A stretch of 64,000 nt of DNA from JBBWZH01 sp035544115 (GCA_963714145.1 OY970235.1:1612001-1676000); one strand, 5' to 3'. Positions 50,496 to 58,849 are shown, counted from the first letter of the stretch. Made by a program: numbers and translations. The notes: generated by a model not told the origin, from the letters alone.

Positions 50496-51538
50496 GCGCC
50501 GGCCGGATCAAGTGCGTGGTCTGGGACCTGGACGACACGATCTGGCGCGGGACGCTGCTGGAGGATCCCGCGGTCGCGCCGCGGCCGGAAATCGTCGCCG
50601 TCCTGGACACGCTCGACCGGCGCGGCATCCTCAACTCGGTGGCCAGCCGGAACGACCGGCGCTTGGCGCTGCGCCGGCTGCGCGCCGCCGGGCTGGCCGA
50701 GCTGTTCCTCGTCCCGCAGATCGGTTGGCAGCCGAAGTCGACCGCGCTGGCGCTGATCGCGACCGAGCTCAACCTCGGGCTGGACGCGCTCGCGTTCGTG
50801 GACGACCAGCCGTTCGAGCGGGCCGAGGTCGCGTTCGCGCTGCCGCAGGTGCTCTGCCTGGACGTGACCGAGGTCGCGGCCGCGGTGGCGGCCCGGCCGG
50901 AGTTCCGCCCCCGGTTCGTGACCAGCGAGTCGGGCCGCCGCCGGCAGCTCTACCGCACCGAGCTGACCCGCCGGCAGGCCGAGGCCGAGTTCGCCGGCAC
51001 CGACGCGGAGTTCCTCGCCACCCTCGGCATGACGCTGACGATCCGCCCGGCCGGGCCGGCCGACCTGCGCCGCGCCGCGGAGCTGACCGTCCGCACCCAC
51101 CAGCTCAACGCCACCGGCCGCACCTACTCCTACCGGCAGCTCGACGCGCTGCGGCTGGCCCCGGACCACCTGCTGCTGGTGGCCGACCTGACCGACCGGT
51201 TCGGCGACTACGGCACCGTCGGCCTGGCCCTGGTCCAGCGCGGCCCGCGGGCCTGGCGGCTGCGGCTACTGCTGGTGTCCTGCCGGGTGGCGGCCCGCGG
51301 CATCGGCACCGTCCTGCTCGACCACGTGCTCTCGGACGCCGCCGCGGCCGGTGTCCCGCTGCGCGGCGACTTCGTCGACACCGGCCGCAACCGGGCCATG
51401 TACCTCACCTACCGCCTCGCCGGTTTCGAGGAGCTGGCCCGCACCGCCGGCACGGTCCGGCTCGAATGCCGCGCCGGCACCGTCCGCCCGGCACCGGCCC
51501 ACCTGACCGTCCGGACGCCGGCGCCGGACTCCGCCTGA
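50492..51538 (+). CDS. FkbH-like HAD-family protein (glyceryl transfer)
   Basis: 348 residues. HAD motif I is CVVWDLDDTIWRG; further conserved segments are LNSVASRNDRR, QIGWQPKSTALALIATELNL and LAFVDDQPFERAEV (acidic motif). The C-terminal 150 residues form a GNAT-like domain (LTIRPAGPADLRRAAELTVR). FkbH proteins take the glyceryl group from 1,3-bisphosphoglycerate, release phosphate and load it on a discrete ACP. Many relatives have a cysteine in the position of Ala in VASRN (CSKN), here absent, so transfer chemistry should be checked. Last gene of the cluster: ATGA overlap with the dehydrogenase, then a change to an unrelated protein. Confidence 0.9.
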   Translation: MSAGRIKCVVWDLDDTIWRGTLLEDPAVAPRPEIVAVLDTLDRRGILNSVASRNDRRLALRRLRAAGLAELFLVPQIGWQPKSTALALIATELNLGLDALAFVDDQPFERAEVAFALPQVLCLDVTEVAAAVAARPEFRPRFVTSESGRRRQLYRTELTRRQAEAEFAGTDAEFLATLGMTLTIRPAGPADLRRAAELTVRTHQLNATGRTYSYRQLDALRLAPDHLLLVADLTDRFGDYGTVGLALVQRGPRAWRLRLLLVSCRVAARGIGTVLLDHVLSDAAAAGVPLRGDFVDTGRNRAMYLTYRLAGFEELARTAGTVRLECRAGTVRPAPAHLTVRTPAPDSA

Positions 51539-51562
51539 CCGCTCCGGCATACCATCGCCCGG

Positions 51563-52624
51563 ATGATCGACGCCGGGGTGCCATGGCAGGGCCGGCCGAC
51601 CCGGCGCGGCAGGCCGGTCGCCGACCCGCCGCCGCTGGCGCCGGACGCGGAGACCGCCGGCCGGCGGATCGAGGCGGCCCGGGCCGGCCGGGCGGTCGCC
51701 CTCGACCTGGCCGGGCTGCACCTCACCGACGTGCCGGAGTCGGTGGCCGAGCTGGGCGAGCTGCGCCGGCTGGACCTGTCCCGCAACCGGCTCGCGGTCG
51801 CGCCGGACGATCCGCCCGGCCCGCTGGCCGAGCTGGCCGCGCTCACCCACCTGGACCTGTCCGGCAACAGCCACCGCCAGGTGCCCCCGGCGCTGCGCGC
51901 GCTGACCGCGCTCACCCACCTCGACCTGGCCGGCAACGACATCCCGGTACTGCCGCCGTGGCTGGGCGAGCTGGCCACCCTGCGCTACCTGAACCTGCGC
52001 GCCAACGGCTTCCACCGGCTGCCGCCCTCGGTGGGTGACCTGGCCGCGCTGACCCACCTGGACCTGTCCGGCAACCGGCACGTCCGGCTGCCCGGCGCGG
52101 TCGGCAACCTGATCGCGCTGACCCACCTGCGGCTGCCGGGCAACCGGCGCGACGACCTGCCGGACGAGCTGGCCAACCTCACCGCGCTGACCCACCTGGA
52201 CGTCTCCTACGCACCGCTGGGTGTGCTGCCGGACTGGCTTCGGGCCTTCACCCGGCTCACCTACCTGGACATCTCCTACGCCGAGCTCCAGGCGCTGCCG
52301 GACTGGCTGGGCGACCTCGGCACGCTCACCACGCTGAACCTGGCCTTCAACCGCAAGGCCCGGCTACCGCGGACGTTGGGCAACCTGACCGCGCTCACCC
52401 ACCTTGACCTGTCCCACAACGACCTGGACGCGGTGCCGGACTGGCTGGCCAACCTCACCGCGCTGACCGAGCTGCGGCTCGCCGGCAACCGTCTCGGCCC
52501 GGTCCCGGATCGGCTGGCCGGCCGGATCCTGATGACAGACCCGGAACCGGGCGCGGACACCTGGTCGCTGCGGCAGTTCGAGGCCGACCGCCCGGACTGG
52601 GGCGCGGTCAACCGTTCGGGGTGA
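51563..52624 (+). CDS. Leucine-rich repeat protein
   Basis: 353 residues. About ten LRRs of 23 residues from residue 50 to 330, with the consensus LTALTHLDLSGN.....LP. (for example LAALTHLDLSGNSHRQVPP, LATLRYLNLRANGFHRLPP). The repeat type is the bacterial/Shoc2-like class. No signal peptide or membrane helix, so probably cytoplasmic and a protein-binding scaffold. The ATG is only 25 bases after fkbH-like, yet no ribosome binding site is obvious, so it might be transcribed with the cluster without belonging to it. Its last 17 bases overlap the convergent membrane-protein gene. Confidence 0.85.
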   Translation: MIDAGVPWQGRPTRRGRPVADPPPLAPDAETAGRRIEAARAGRAVALDLAGLHLTDVPESVAELGELRRLDLSRNRLAVAPDDPPGPLAELAALTHLDLSGNSHRQVPPALRALTALTHLDLAGNDIPVLPPWLGELATLRYLNLRANGFHRLPPSVGDLAALTHLDLSGNRHVRLPGAVGNLIALTHLRLPGNRRDDLPDELANLTALTHLDVSYAPLGVLPDWLRAFTRLTYLDISYAELQALPDWLGDLGTLTTLNLAFNRKARLPRTLGNLTALTHLDLSHNDLDAVPDWLANLTALTELRLAGNRLGPVPDRLAGRILMTDPEPGADTWSLRQFEADRPDWGAVNRSG

Positions 52625-52994
52625 CCAGTCCCTGCAGGCCGACGACGATCGCGATGATGCCGAAGACGGTCAGCAGCAGCCCCGCGCCGGTGGCGGCGCT
52701 GCGCTCGTCCGGGCGGAGTGCCGGCCGTCCGGTCAACCGGTCCCAGAGCAGCACGACGCCGACGCCGATCCCGACCAGTTCGTAGTGGAAGACACGCGGC
52801 CCGGAGGTCGCGTGCACGATGAGGTAGTACCCGCCGGCGACCAGCGCGACGAGCCCGACCAGCCAGCCGAACGGCGCGATCACCGCCTCGGCCCGGGCCA
52901 GGTTGGCCCCGATCCGCGGCGAGCGCCGGAGCAGCCCGGCGGCCAGCAGGAAACCGCCGACGATGTTGGCGAGGTCGAGCAGCAACGCGATCAC
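52608..52994 (-). CDS. Small four-helix membrane protein
   Basis: 128 residues with four predicted membrane helices: VIALLLDLANIVGGFLLAAG, WLVGLVALVAGGYYLIVHA, FHYELVGIGVGVVLLWDRL and TGAGLLLTVFGIIAIVVGLQ. The loops are short; no motif of a known transporter is visible. GTG start with GAGGATGG upstream. Unknown function; convergent with, and overlapping, the LRR gene. A 21-base tandem repeat lies upstream of it. Confidence 0.75.
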   Translation of the reverse strand: MIALLLDLANIVGGFLLAAGLLRRSPRIGANLARAEAVIAPFGWLVGLVALVAGGYYLIVHATSGPRVFHYELVGIGVGVVLLWDRLTGRPALRPDERSAATGAGLLLTVFGIIAIVVGLQGLVTPNG

Positions 52995-53131
52995 GAATGG
53001 CCATCCTCGTGCCCGTCCGGCCGGGGTTGGCGGAGTTTAGCCGGCCGCACCGCCGGCGCTGCCCGCCCGCCCGGGCCGCACTGCCCGCTCGCGGCCGTCC
53101 GCCCCGCCGTCCGCCCCGCCGGCTCCGCCGG

Positions 53132-53194
53132 CCGGCTCCGCCGGCTACACCGCCGGCTCCGCCGGCTACACCGCCGGCTCCGCCGGCCACACCG
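53132..53194. repeat. Three tandem 21-base repeats
   Basis: Copies at 53132-53152, 53153-53173 and 53174-53194 of the unit CCGGCTCCGCCGGCTACACC plus G; the third has one change. They lie between the membrane protein and the metallo-hydrolase and are not in a credible gene. Confidence 0.75.
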
Positions 53195-53218
53195 CCAGCT
53201 CCGCGGCTGGCGGGAAGG

Positions 53219-53959
53219 TCAGAGCCAGTCGCGCTCGGGGGTGGCCGCCAGCAGCAGCGCCCAGGCACCGGGGCTGACCGGGTCGCCGTGCGGGACGCAC
53301 AGCGTCTGGATGTCCAGGGCCGCGAGGCGGTGGAACGAGGCGATGGCCTGGTCCCGGTCCAGGCTGAACGGGCCGAGCATGGCCCGGCCGTCCCGGATCA
53401 TGATCGTGTCGCCGCAGAACAGCACCCGGCTGGCCGGCAGGTGCAGCGCGATGCTGCCCGGGGTGTGCCCGGGCACGTGCAGCACCTCGACCGGCTCGGG
53501 CCAGTCGTCCAGGGTGTCGCCGCCGCGCAGTTCGGTGTCCACCGGCACGCGCCGCAGCGGCGGGGGTTCGGCACCGGGCGGCGGGGGCGGGAAGCTCGCC
53601 AGCAGCGCGTGTTCGGACCCGGTGAGCGGCCGGAAGGTGTCCGGGCGGTCGCCCCGGATGACCGGGGCGTCGTCGACGCCGGCGAGGACGACCGCACCGG
53701 TCGCGTCGGCCAGGTCCGCGGCCGATCCCATGTGGTCACCGTGCGCGTGGGTCAGCACGATCTGCCGCAGCTGCTCCGGACCGGCGCCGAGGTGGGCGAG
53801 CGCGGCCAGGATCGCCGGGCCGGACCCGGGCACCCCGGTGTCCACCGCGGCGAAGCCGGTCCGCAGCCGGACCAGGTACACGTGCCCCATCGGGAACGGC
53901 ACCTGCCAGATCGTCGGGGTGAGCCGGACCGCGTCCGCGGTCTGCTGGACGGTCTCCAT
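53219..53959 (-). CDS. Metallo-beta-lactamase-fold hydrolase
   Basis: 246 residues. The zinc motif is IVLTHAHGDHMGS, with the later ligands in VLHVPGHTPGSIALHL, FCGDTIM and the C-terminal histidine in VPHGDPV. All ligands needed for a two-metal site are present. The fold includes glyoxalase II-like thioesterases, lactonases and phosphodiesterases; the sequence shows no subfamily-specific motif. No signal peptide. ATG at 53959. The gene follows the LuxR regulator in the same direction at about 77 bases and could be under its control. Confidence 0.88.
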   Translation of the reverse strand: METVQQTADAVRLTPTIWQVPFPMGHVYLVRLRTGFAAVDTGVPGSGPAILAALAHLGAGPEQLRQIVLTHAHGDHMGSAADLADATGAVVLAGVDDAPVIRGDRPDTFRPLTGSEHALLASFPPPPPGAEPPPLRRVPVDTELRGGDTLDDWPEPVEVLHVPGHTPGSIALHLPASRVLFCGDTIMIRDGRAMLGPFSLDRDQAIASFHRLAALDIQTLCVPHGDPVSPGAWALLLAATPERDWL

Positions 53960-54036
53960 GCCGGGACCGTAACCGGCCGGCCGGCGCCGCGGCCCCGGCC
54001 GGGCGCCGCGTCCGGGCACTTCGGCCGAGTAGCCCG

Positions 54037-54954
54037 CTACTTCGTCATCTCGACCGGCCGACCGGCTGACCGACCGACCGGCGGCAGCCGGGTGACCCCG
54101 GCGGGTGCCGCCGGCCGGGGATGCAGTGCCCGGGCGGCGGGGGCCGGGTGTGCGACGGGGGCGAGGTGTGCGACGGCGGCGGCCCGGTTGGGGACGCCGA
54201 GTTTGGCGTAGACGCGTTCCAGGTGCTTGCCGACGGTGCGCGGGCTGATCCCGAGTCGGCGGCCCAGCTGCGCGTCGGTGAGCCCGCGGGCGACCAGCGC
54301 GAGCACCTCCTGCTCCCGCCCGGACAGCGTGGCGCCCGCTGTTCCGGCCGGCCGGGCGGGCGCGGCGGACACCGGGACCCAGGCCGGCCGGGGCAGGATC
54401 TGCAGCGCCCGGTGCTGGTCCCGGTTGACCCGGCGCAGCGCGACGGCCACGTGCCGGCGGGTCAGCATGAGCAGGTCGCGCTCCCGGTCGGTGAACGACC
54501 GGCCGCTGCGGGACAGCCAGATCCCGCGCAGCGCGGTGCCGCGGGCGTCGACGATGTGGCCCATCTCGTCGTCGAAGCGCCAGTCGGTCTGCTGGTAGAC
54601 CAGGCTGGCCCGCCACTCGCGCCGGCTGAGCAGATCGGACACCCGGACCGGGGCCGACTGAAGGGCGTGGTCCGGTGGCAGCGTCGAGCACTTGACCACC
54701 AGCGGGTGGGTGGTCAGCACCGGCGTGTACCCCTCGGCGTGCCGCAGCGTGAACTGCTCGGCCGGCCAGCCGACGGCCACCACCCGCGGCCCGCCGGCCA
54801 GGTCGACCTCCTGCAGCATGGCCGCGTCCGCCCCGACCAGCTCGGCCAGGCCGCGCAGCAGCACCGGCCCGACCGCGCCGAAGTCGTTCACCTCGACCGC
54901 CAGTTCGGCGTACCGCAGCACCCGGCGCAGGTCCGCTGCCGTCGTGCTCCCCAT
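54037..54954 (-). CDS. LuxR-family transcriptional regulator with a GAF-like sensor region
   Basis: 305 residues. The N-terminal 190 residues (RVLRYAELAVEVNDFGAVGP, LAELVGADAAMLQEVDLAGG) look like a GAF-type ligand domain, and the C-terminal 65-residue HTH has TLSGREQEVLALVARGLTDA and LGISPRTVGKHLERVYAKLG. No receiver domain, so it is not a response regulator; it probably senses a small ligand. The ATG has AGGAGG upstream. It is divergent from the RTX-repeat protein, and the 213-base region between has three CGGTACGG copies and an inverted repeat, a good operator candidate. A basic, Pro-rich tail follows the HTH. Confidence 0.88.
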   Translation of the reverse strand: MGSTTAADLRRVLRYAELAVEVNDFGAVGPVLLRGLAELVGADAAMLQEVDLAGGPRVVAVGWPAEQFTLRHAEGYTPVLTTHPLVVKCSTLPPDHALQSAPVRVSDLLSRREWRASLVYQQTDWRFDDEMGHIVDARGTALRGIWLSRSGRSFTDRERDLLMLTRRHVAVALRRVNRDQHRALQILPRPAWVPVSAAPARPAGTAGATLSGREQEVLALVARGLTDAQLGRRLGISPRTVGKHLERVYAKLGVPNRAAAVAHLAPVAHPAPAARALHPRPAAPAGVTRLPPVGRSAGRPVEMTK

Positions 54955-55034
54955 CAGTGCCTCCTGGTCCGGGCCGCATCAGTGCGGCGCACTCCAGCCA
55001 CATGACGCCGACCGGCGGTCTCCCGATACCGGCG

Positions 55035-55076
55035 CGGTACGGGTTTCGGTACGGAGATCTGCGTACTCCGGTACGG
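55035..55076. promoter_or_regulatory. Repeated CGGTACGG motif between LuxR and RTX genes
   Basis: CGGTACGG occurs at 55035-55042, 55047-55054 and 55069-55076. The last two copies flank an inverted repeat CGGAG-N9-CTCCG (55052-55070). Likely binding site of the adjacent LuxR regulator controlling the RTX gene or itself. Confidence 0.4.
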
Positions 55077-55167
55077 ATCCGCAGACCGGCCGGCTCCACT
55101 TCCCGCTCGACCCGCCCGGCACGGGCGGGCTCCCACCAGGGGATGTCGAGCGGACAAGGAGACACAG

Positions 55168-56739
55168 ATGACATCGGAAGAGGGCAGCGCCCGGGTCCGT
55201 CCCGGGCGCGTCGGACCACGGCGCACGCGCTGGTTCCCGGCGGTGGCGATCGCCGCTGTCGCGGTCGGATCGTCCATCGGCACGGCCGGGGTGGCCCACG
55301 CGCTGACCGGGACGACGGTCTCGTCCGGCACCGCGGGCCTGCGGATCTTCGCGCAGCCGGGCAAGGCCAACGCGATCTCGGTGACCCTGACCAATTCGAC
55401 CTTCACCGTCAGCGACGGCGGCGATCTGCTGCTCGCCGGCAGTGGCTGCACCACCGTGAGCCGCAACGTCGCGACCTGCTCGGCGGCGAACGTCAACCTG
55501 ATCATCTCGAACACCGGCGACCTGGACGACCAGTTCAGCGCGCCGCTGCCGTTCCCGATCAACGTGAGCGGCGGCGACGGCAACGACGAGATCACCACCG
55601 GGGTCGACCAGGACACGGTCAACGGCGGCGACGGCGACGACGTGCTGATCACCGGCGCCAGCAACGACACCATCCGGGACGGCGCCGGCAACGACCGGGT
55701 CGAGGCCGGCGACGGCAACGACACGCTCGCCACGGAGGCCACCCCGGACGGCGCCGACGTGCTCCTCGGCGGTCCCGGCCCCAGCGACCTGGTCGACTAC
55801 TCCGACCGGACCGCCGGCGTGGTCGTCAACCTGAACGACGAGACCGCGACCGACGGCGCGCCGGGGGAGCACGACGACATCCGCGCCGATGTCGAGCGGG
55901 TCTCCGCCGGTGCCGGCAACGACAAGCTGACCGGCAGCAACCTCAGCGCGGTGCAGAACACGTTGATCGGGCACGCCGGCAACGACACCCTGCTCGGCCT
56001 GGCCGGCCCGGACCGCCTGTTCGGCGACACCGCCGACGGCACCAACACCGAGGTCGGCATCGATTCGCTGGACGGCGGCGCGGATCACGACACGCTGGAC
56101 GGCGGCTTCGGCGCCGACGACATCTTCGGCGGCAGCGGCCGGGACGAGCTCACCTACGACGACCGCACCAGCACCGCCCCGCTGCGGGTCGACCTGGACG
56201 AGGTGAACGACGACGGCGCGATCGGCGAGAAGGACAACGCGCACAACGACATCGAGGACATCACCGGCGGGCCCGGCAACGACACCCTGACCGGCACGTT
56301 CAGCGACAACCGGCTCGAGGGGCGGGACGGCGACGACCTGCTCCGCGGCGAGTTGGACTCGGACGTCTCGTTCTTCGGGGCGGACACCTTCGACGGCGGC
56401 GCCGGCGAGGACACCGTCAACTACGCCAACCGGGTCGAGGGCGTCACCGTGACCATCAACGGCCTGCCGGACGACGGCCGGACCGGCGCGGACGAGGGCG
56501 ACAACGTGCTGAGCAACGTCGAGGACATCGTCGGCGGCAAGGCCGGCGATCTCCTGTTCGGCTCGGACGGCCCGAACCTGATCGCCGCGCTGACCGGCGT
56601 CGACTGGGTGTTCGGGCTCGGCGGCGACGACAAGCTCGGCTGCGGCGACGAGCTGAACGAGCTGGGCGACGGCGGCGCCGGCTTCGACCGTTCCATCGGC
56701 TGCGAGTTCACCCCGAACGTGGAGGACCCGCAGCCCTGA
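55168..56739 (+). CDS. Secreted RTX/hemolysin-type calcium-binding repeat protein
   Basis: 523 residues. A long N-terminus with arginines (RPGRVGPRRTRWF) leads to a hydrophobic segment AVAIAAVAVGSSIGTAGVAH, a Sec signal peptide. From about residue 140 the protein consists of many calcium-binding nonapeptides GGxGxDxU in several blocks (GGDGNDEIT, GGDGDDVLI, GAGNDRVEAGDGNDTLATEA, GGPGNDTLTG, GRDGDDLLRGE). Such repeats fold into a calcium-stabilised beta-roll outside the cell. No enzymatic domain is attached, unlike in toxins or proteases with RTX regions, and no type I secretion genes are nearby, as expected for a Gram-positive with a signal peptide. ATG has AAGGAG at good distance. Function possibly adhesion or surface structure. 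Confidence 0.88.
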   Translation: MTSEEGSARVRPGRVGPRRTRWFPAVAIAAVAVGSSIGTAGVAHALTGTTVSSGTAGLRIFAQPGKANAISVTLTNSTFTVSDGGDLLLAGSGCTTVSRNVATCSAANVNLIISNTGDLDDQFSAPLPFPINVSGGDGNDEITTGVDQDTVNGGDGDDVLITGASNDTIRDGAGNDRVEAGDGNDTLATEATPDGADVLLGGPGPSDLVDYSDRTAGVVVNLNDETATDGAPGEHDDIRADVERVSAGAGNDKLTGSNLSAVQNTLIGHAGNDTLLGLAGPDRLFGDTADGTNTEVGIDSLDGGADHDTLDGGFGADDIFGGSGRDELTYDDRTSTAPLRVDLDEVNDDGAIGEKDNAHNDIEDITGGPGNDTLTGTFSDNRLEGRDGDDLLRGELDSDVSFFGADTFDGGAGEDTVNYANRVEGVTVTINGLPDDGRTGADEGDNVLSNVEDIVGGKAGDLLFGSDGPNLIAALTGVDWVFGLGGDDKLGCGDELNELGDGGAGFDRSIGCEFTPNVEDPQP

Positions 56740-56916
56740 CCGGACCATCCCACCCAGCTGCCCGGACCGGCGCCCCCACGCCGGCCCGGGCAGCACCCCG
56801 TCCGGCCGCCCATCCGATCCGGGCCGGCAGCGGTCCGGGCGGATCCGGAACAGTTCGGGCCCGGCCGCGGGTTACCCGGCGGTGGTCGGCGTGGCGCCGG
56901 CCGGAGGGAGCCACCC

Positions 56917-57729
56917 GTGCCGAAGCTCGAACTGGGACCGCTCGGAGCAGTGCTCGGCCCGGACGAAGCCGCCGGGTCACCCGCCGCGATGGCGGAACTG
57001 GAGGATCTGGGCTACTCGACGATCTGGCTCACCGGCGGCCCGCTGGCCACCCTGGACCCGATCGCCGCGGTGATCCGCGCCACCCGGAAGATCCCGGTCG
57101 CGGGCTCGATCATCGCGGTCGACCGGATCGACGCCGCTTCCGTCGCCCGGGCCTACGCGGCGGTCGAACCCGGCCGGTTCGTCGTCGGCCTCGGCGGCGC
57201 GCACGGCTCGAAGCCGTTCGACACGCTCAACCACTACCTGGACGAGCTGGACGGGTCGGGCGTGCCGGCCAGCAGCCGGGTGCTGGCCGCGCTCGGCCCG
57301 CGGATGCTCCGGCTGGCCCACGACCGCGCCGCCGGCGCCCTCCCGGTGCTCATCACCCCGGACTACACCGCACAGGCCCGGGCCACCCTCGGCCCGGACA
57401 CCGCCCTGGTCAGCCAGCTGCTCGTGGTGCTGGAGACGGACCCGCGACGGGCCCGCGGGATCGCCAGGGAACCGCTGAGCTTCCTCGGCCAGGTGCCCGC
57501 CTACCAGGCCAACTTCCGCCGGATGGGCTTCACCGACGACGACATCAGCCAGCTCACCGACCGCCTCGTGGACGCGTTGGTGGTCTGGGGCGACGCCGAC
57601 ACCATCGCCGGCCACGTCGCCGCGCACCGGGCGGCCGGCGCCGACCAGGTCGCCCTCAACCTCCTCGGCTCGCCCGGCACCATCCCCCTCGACCAGTGGC
57701 GCGAGCTGGCCACGGCGCTGATCCGCTGA
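56917..57729 (+). CDS. F420-type LLM oxidoreductase
   Basis: 270 residues, the small TIGR03620-like group of F420-dependent luciferase-fold enzymes. Recognisable are AAMAELEDLGYSTIWLTGGP, RKIPVAGSIIAVDRIDAASV, AVEPGRFVVGLGGAHGSKPF, RAAGALPVLITPDYTAQA and AGADQVALNLLG. It probably reduces or oxidises a small molecule with coenzyme F420, common in actinomycetes; the substrate is unknown. The GTG start has GGAGGG nine bases upstream. Between this gene and the tRNA-Leu only 64 bases remain, which hold the tRNA promoter. Confidence 0.88.
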   Translation: MPKLELGPLGAVLGPDEAAGSPAAMAELEDLGYSTIWLTGGPLATLDPIAAVIRATRKIPVAGSIIAVDRIDAASVARAYAAVEPGRFVVGLGGAHGSKPFDTLNHYLDELDGSGVPASSRVLAALGPRMLRLAHDRAAGALPVLITPDYTAQARATLGPDTALVSQLLVVLETDPRRARGIAREPLSFLGQVPAYQANFRRMGFTDDDISQLTDRLVDALVVWGDADTIAGHVAAHRAAGADQVALNLLGSPGTIPLDQWRELATALIR

Positions 57730-57749
57730 CCCCCGCCCCGGACACTGGT

Positions 57750-57779
57750 TTGAGGCCGCCCGCAGCACTTCGGTAAAGT
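57750..57779 (+). promoter_or_regulatory. Probable tRNA promoter
   Basis: TTGAGG (57750-57755) and TAAAGT (57774-57779) are separated by 18 bases and the tRNA starts 15 bases later, a normal housekeeping-sigma arrangement. Confidence 0.55.
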
Positions 57780-57793
57780 GGCTTACCGCATCG

Positions 57794-57877
57794 GTCCGGG
57801 TGGCGGAATGGCAGACGCGCTAGCTTGAGGTGCTAGTGCCCTTAACGGGCGTGGGGGTTCAAGTCCCCCCTCGGACA
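57794..57877 (+). tRNA. tRNA-Leu (anticodon GAG)
   Basis: 84 bases forming a class II tRNA. The acceptor arms GTCCGGG and CTCGGAC pair (one G-T), the anticodon stem CTAGC/GCTAG closes a TTGAGGT loop with anticodon GAG, the variable arm is the long one typical of leucine tRNA, and GTTCAAGTC forms the T loop. The CCA end is not encoded. Its 3-prime end is a classical integration site; a broken integrase begins about 60 bases downstream. Confidence 0.95.
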
Positions 57878-57882
57878 CGTAG

Positions 57883-57907
57883 AGAGGCCCTACGGTGTAG
57901 GGCCTCT
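57883..57907 (+). terminator. tRNA-Leu terminator hairpin
   Basis: A perfect 11-bp stem (AGAGGCCCTAC / GTAGGGCCTCT) with loop GGT begins five bases after the tRNA. Confidence 0.75.
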
Positions 57908-57936
57908 ACTTCGGGTTTCGCCTGGAATCGGCCTCA

Positions 57937-58615
57937 GTGGTGCACCGGTGGTGCACGGACCCTCTGAAGGCGGCGGATGCGCTGGCCTGGATCGAGCCCA
58001 AGAAGCGCACCGACGGGGGCACCTCGTTCAGGGTGCGGTGGCGGCTCGGTGGAACCCGGGCGGGCCGGCCGCAGGTCGAGACCTTCGGCGCCGGGAGCGA
58101 CACGCAGAATCTCGCTCGGGCGGAGGGCTTCAAGCGGATGGTCGCTGCGGCCGGCGAGCGTTGGCCGGACGGCTGGGTCAAGGGTGCCGGGTTCGTCCGC
58201 GACCACGGCCCGCCGACGACCCGGCGTTGCCGGCCCGCTCGGTTGAGGCGGTCGGGCTGGAGTACGTCGACCAGCTCGTCGACTGCTCGCCGGGGCAGCG
58301 GTCGCGGTACCGGAGCCAGTTGCGGACGCTCACGGCGGTCGAGGCGCGTGGCCGGCGGGGGGGTGCCCACCGGCCGTTCGACACGACGGTGTCGTCGGTC
58401 ACCGAGGATGACATCAAGGCTTGGCTGATCGGCTGGGACCGGTCGCTGAAGACCAAGGCCAACTACCACGGCCTGCTCTACGGCGCGTTCAACTACGCGC
58501 TGGAGAAGGGTGAGGTCACGCAGAATCCACTGCGGCGCACCGCCCCGAAACGCGGCAAGATCAGGCAGTCCCAGGCCGACCTGCGTTTCCTGACCGACAA
58601 GCCGTCATCGCGGCA
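57937..58615 (+). pseudogene. Tyrosine-recombinase integrase remnant, frameshifted and truncated
   Basis: The first part reads AWIEPKKRTDGGTSFRVRWR, ARAEGFKRMVAAAGERWPDG and WVKGAGFVRDHG, the N-terminal (arm-binding) region of actinobacterial element integrases. Near 58210 the frame changes: the second frame continues with ADDPALPARSVEAVGLEYVD, then VTEDDIKAWLIGWDRSLKTK, ANYHGLLYGAFNYALEKGEV and LRFLTDK, the core-binding domain. The protein then stops making sense at about 58610, before the catalytic R-H-R-Y domain. So it has at least one frameshift and has lost its active site. It lies directly downstream of tRNA-Leu, the usual place of an integrated element, and marks the decayed left edge of one. 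Confidence 0.8.
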
Positions 58616-58849
58616 GATGAGCATTGTTGATCAACGGAGGGTTGACGGCTGTGATCGGTGCACGGGCGGCAGCCTGGACTACTCCTCGCGCGGAGACAGT
58701 CGAGCCAGTCCGGCGTCTCGAAGCTGCTCGGACGTGACTCGCGCTGATGATCCAGGAATCCCTTTGGGACCTCCCGCTCGCCGGGCCGATCCTGATCCCG
58801 ATCAACACGCCCACCACTGGGGTTGACGCGGTCGTCTTAGATTGGGCGG

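Noticed and set aside
58616..58849. Small gene between the integrase remnant and the methyltransferase
   Set aside because: Only short frames without motif or ribosome binding site; the area is treated as debris plus the methyltransferase promoter.
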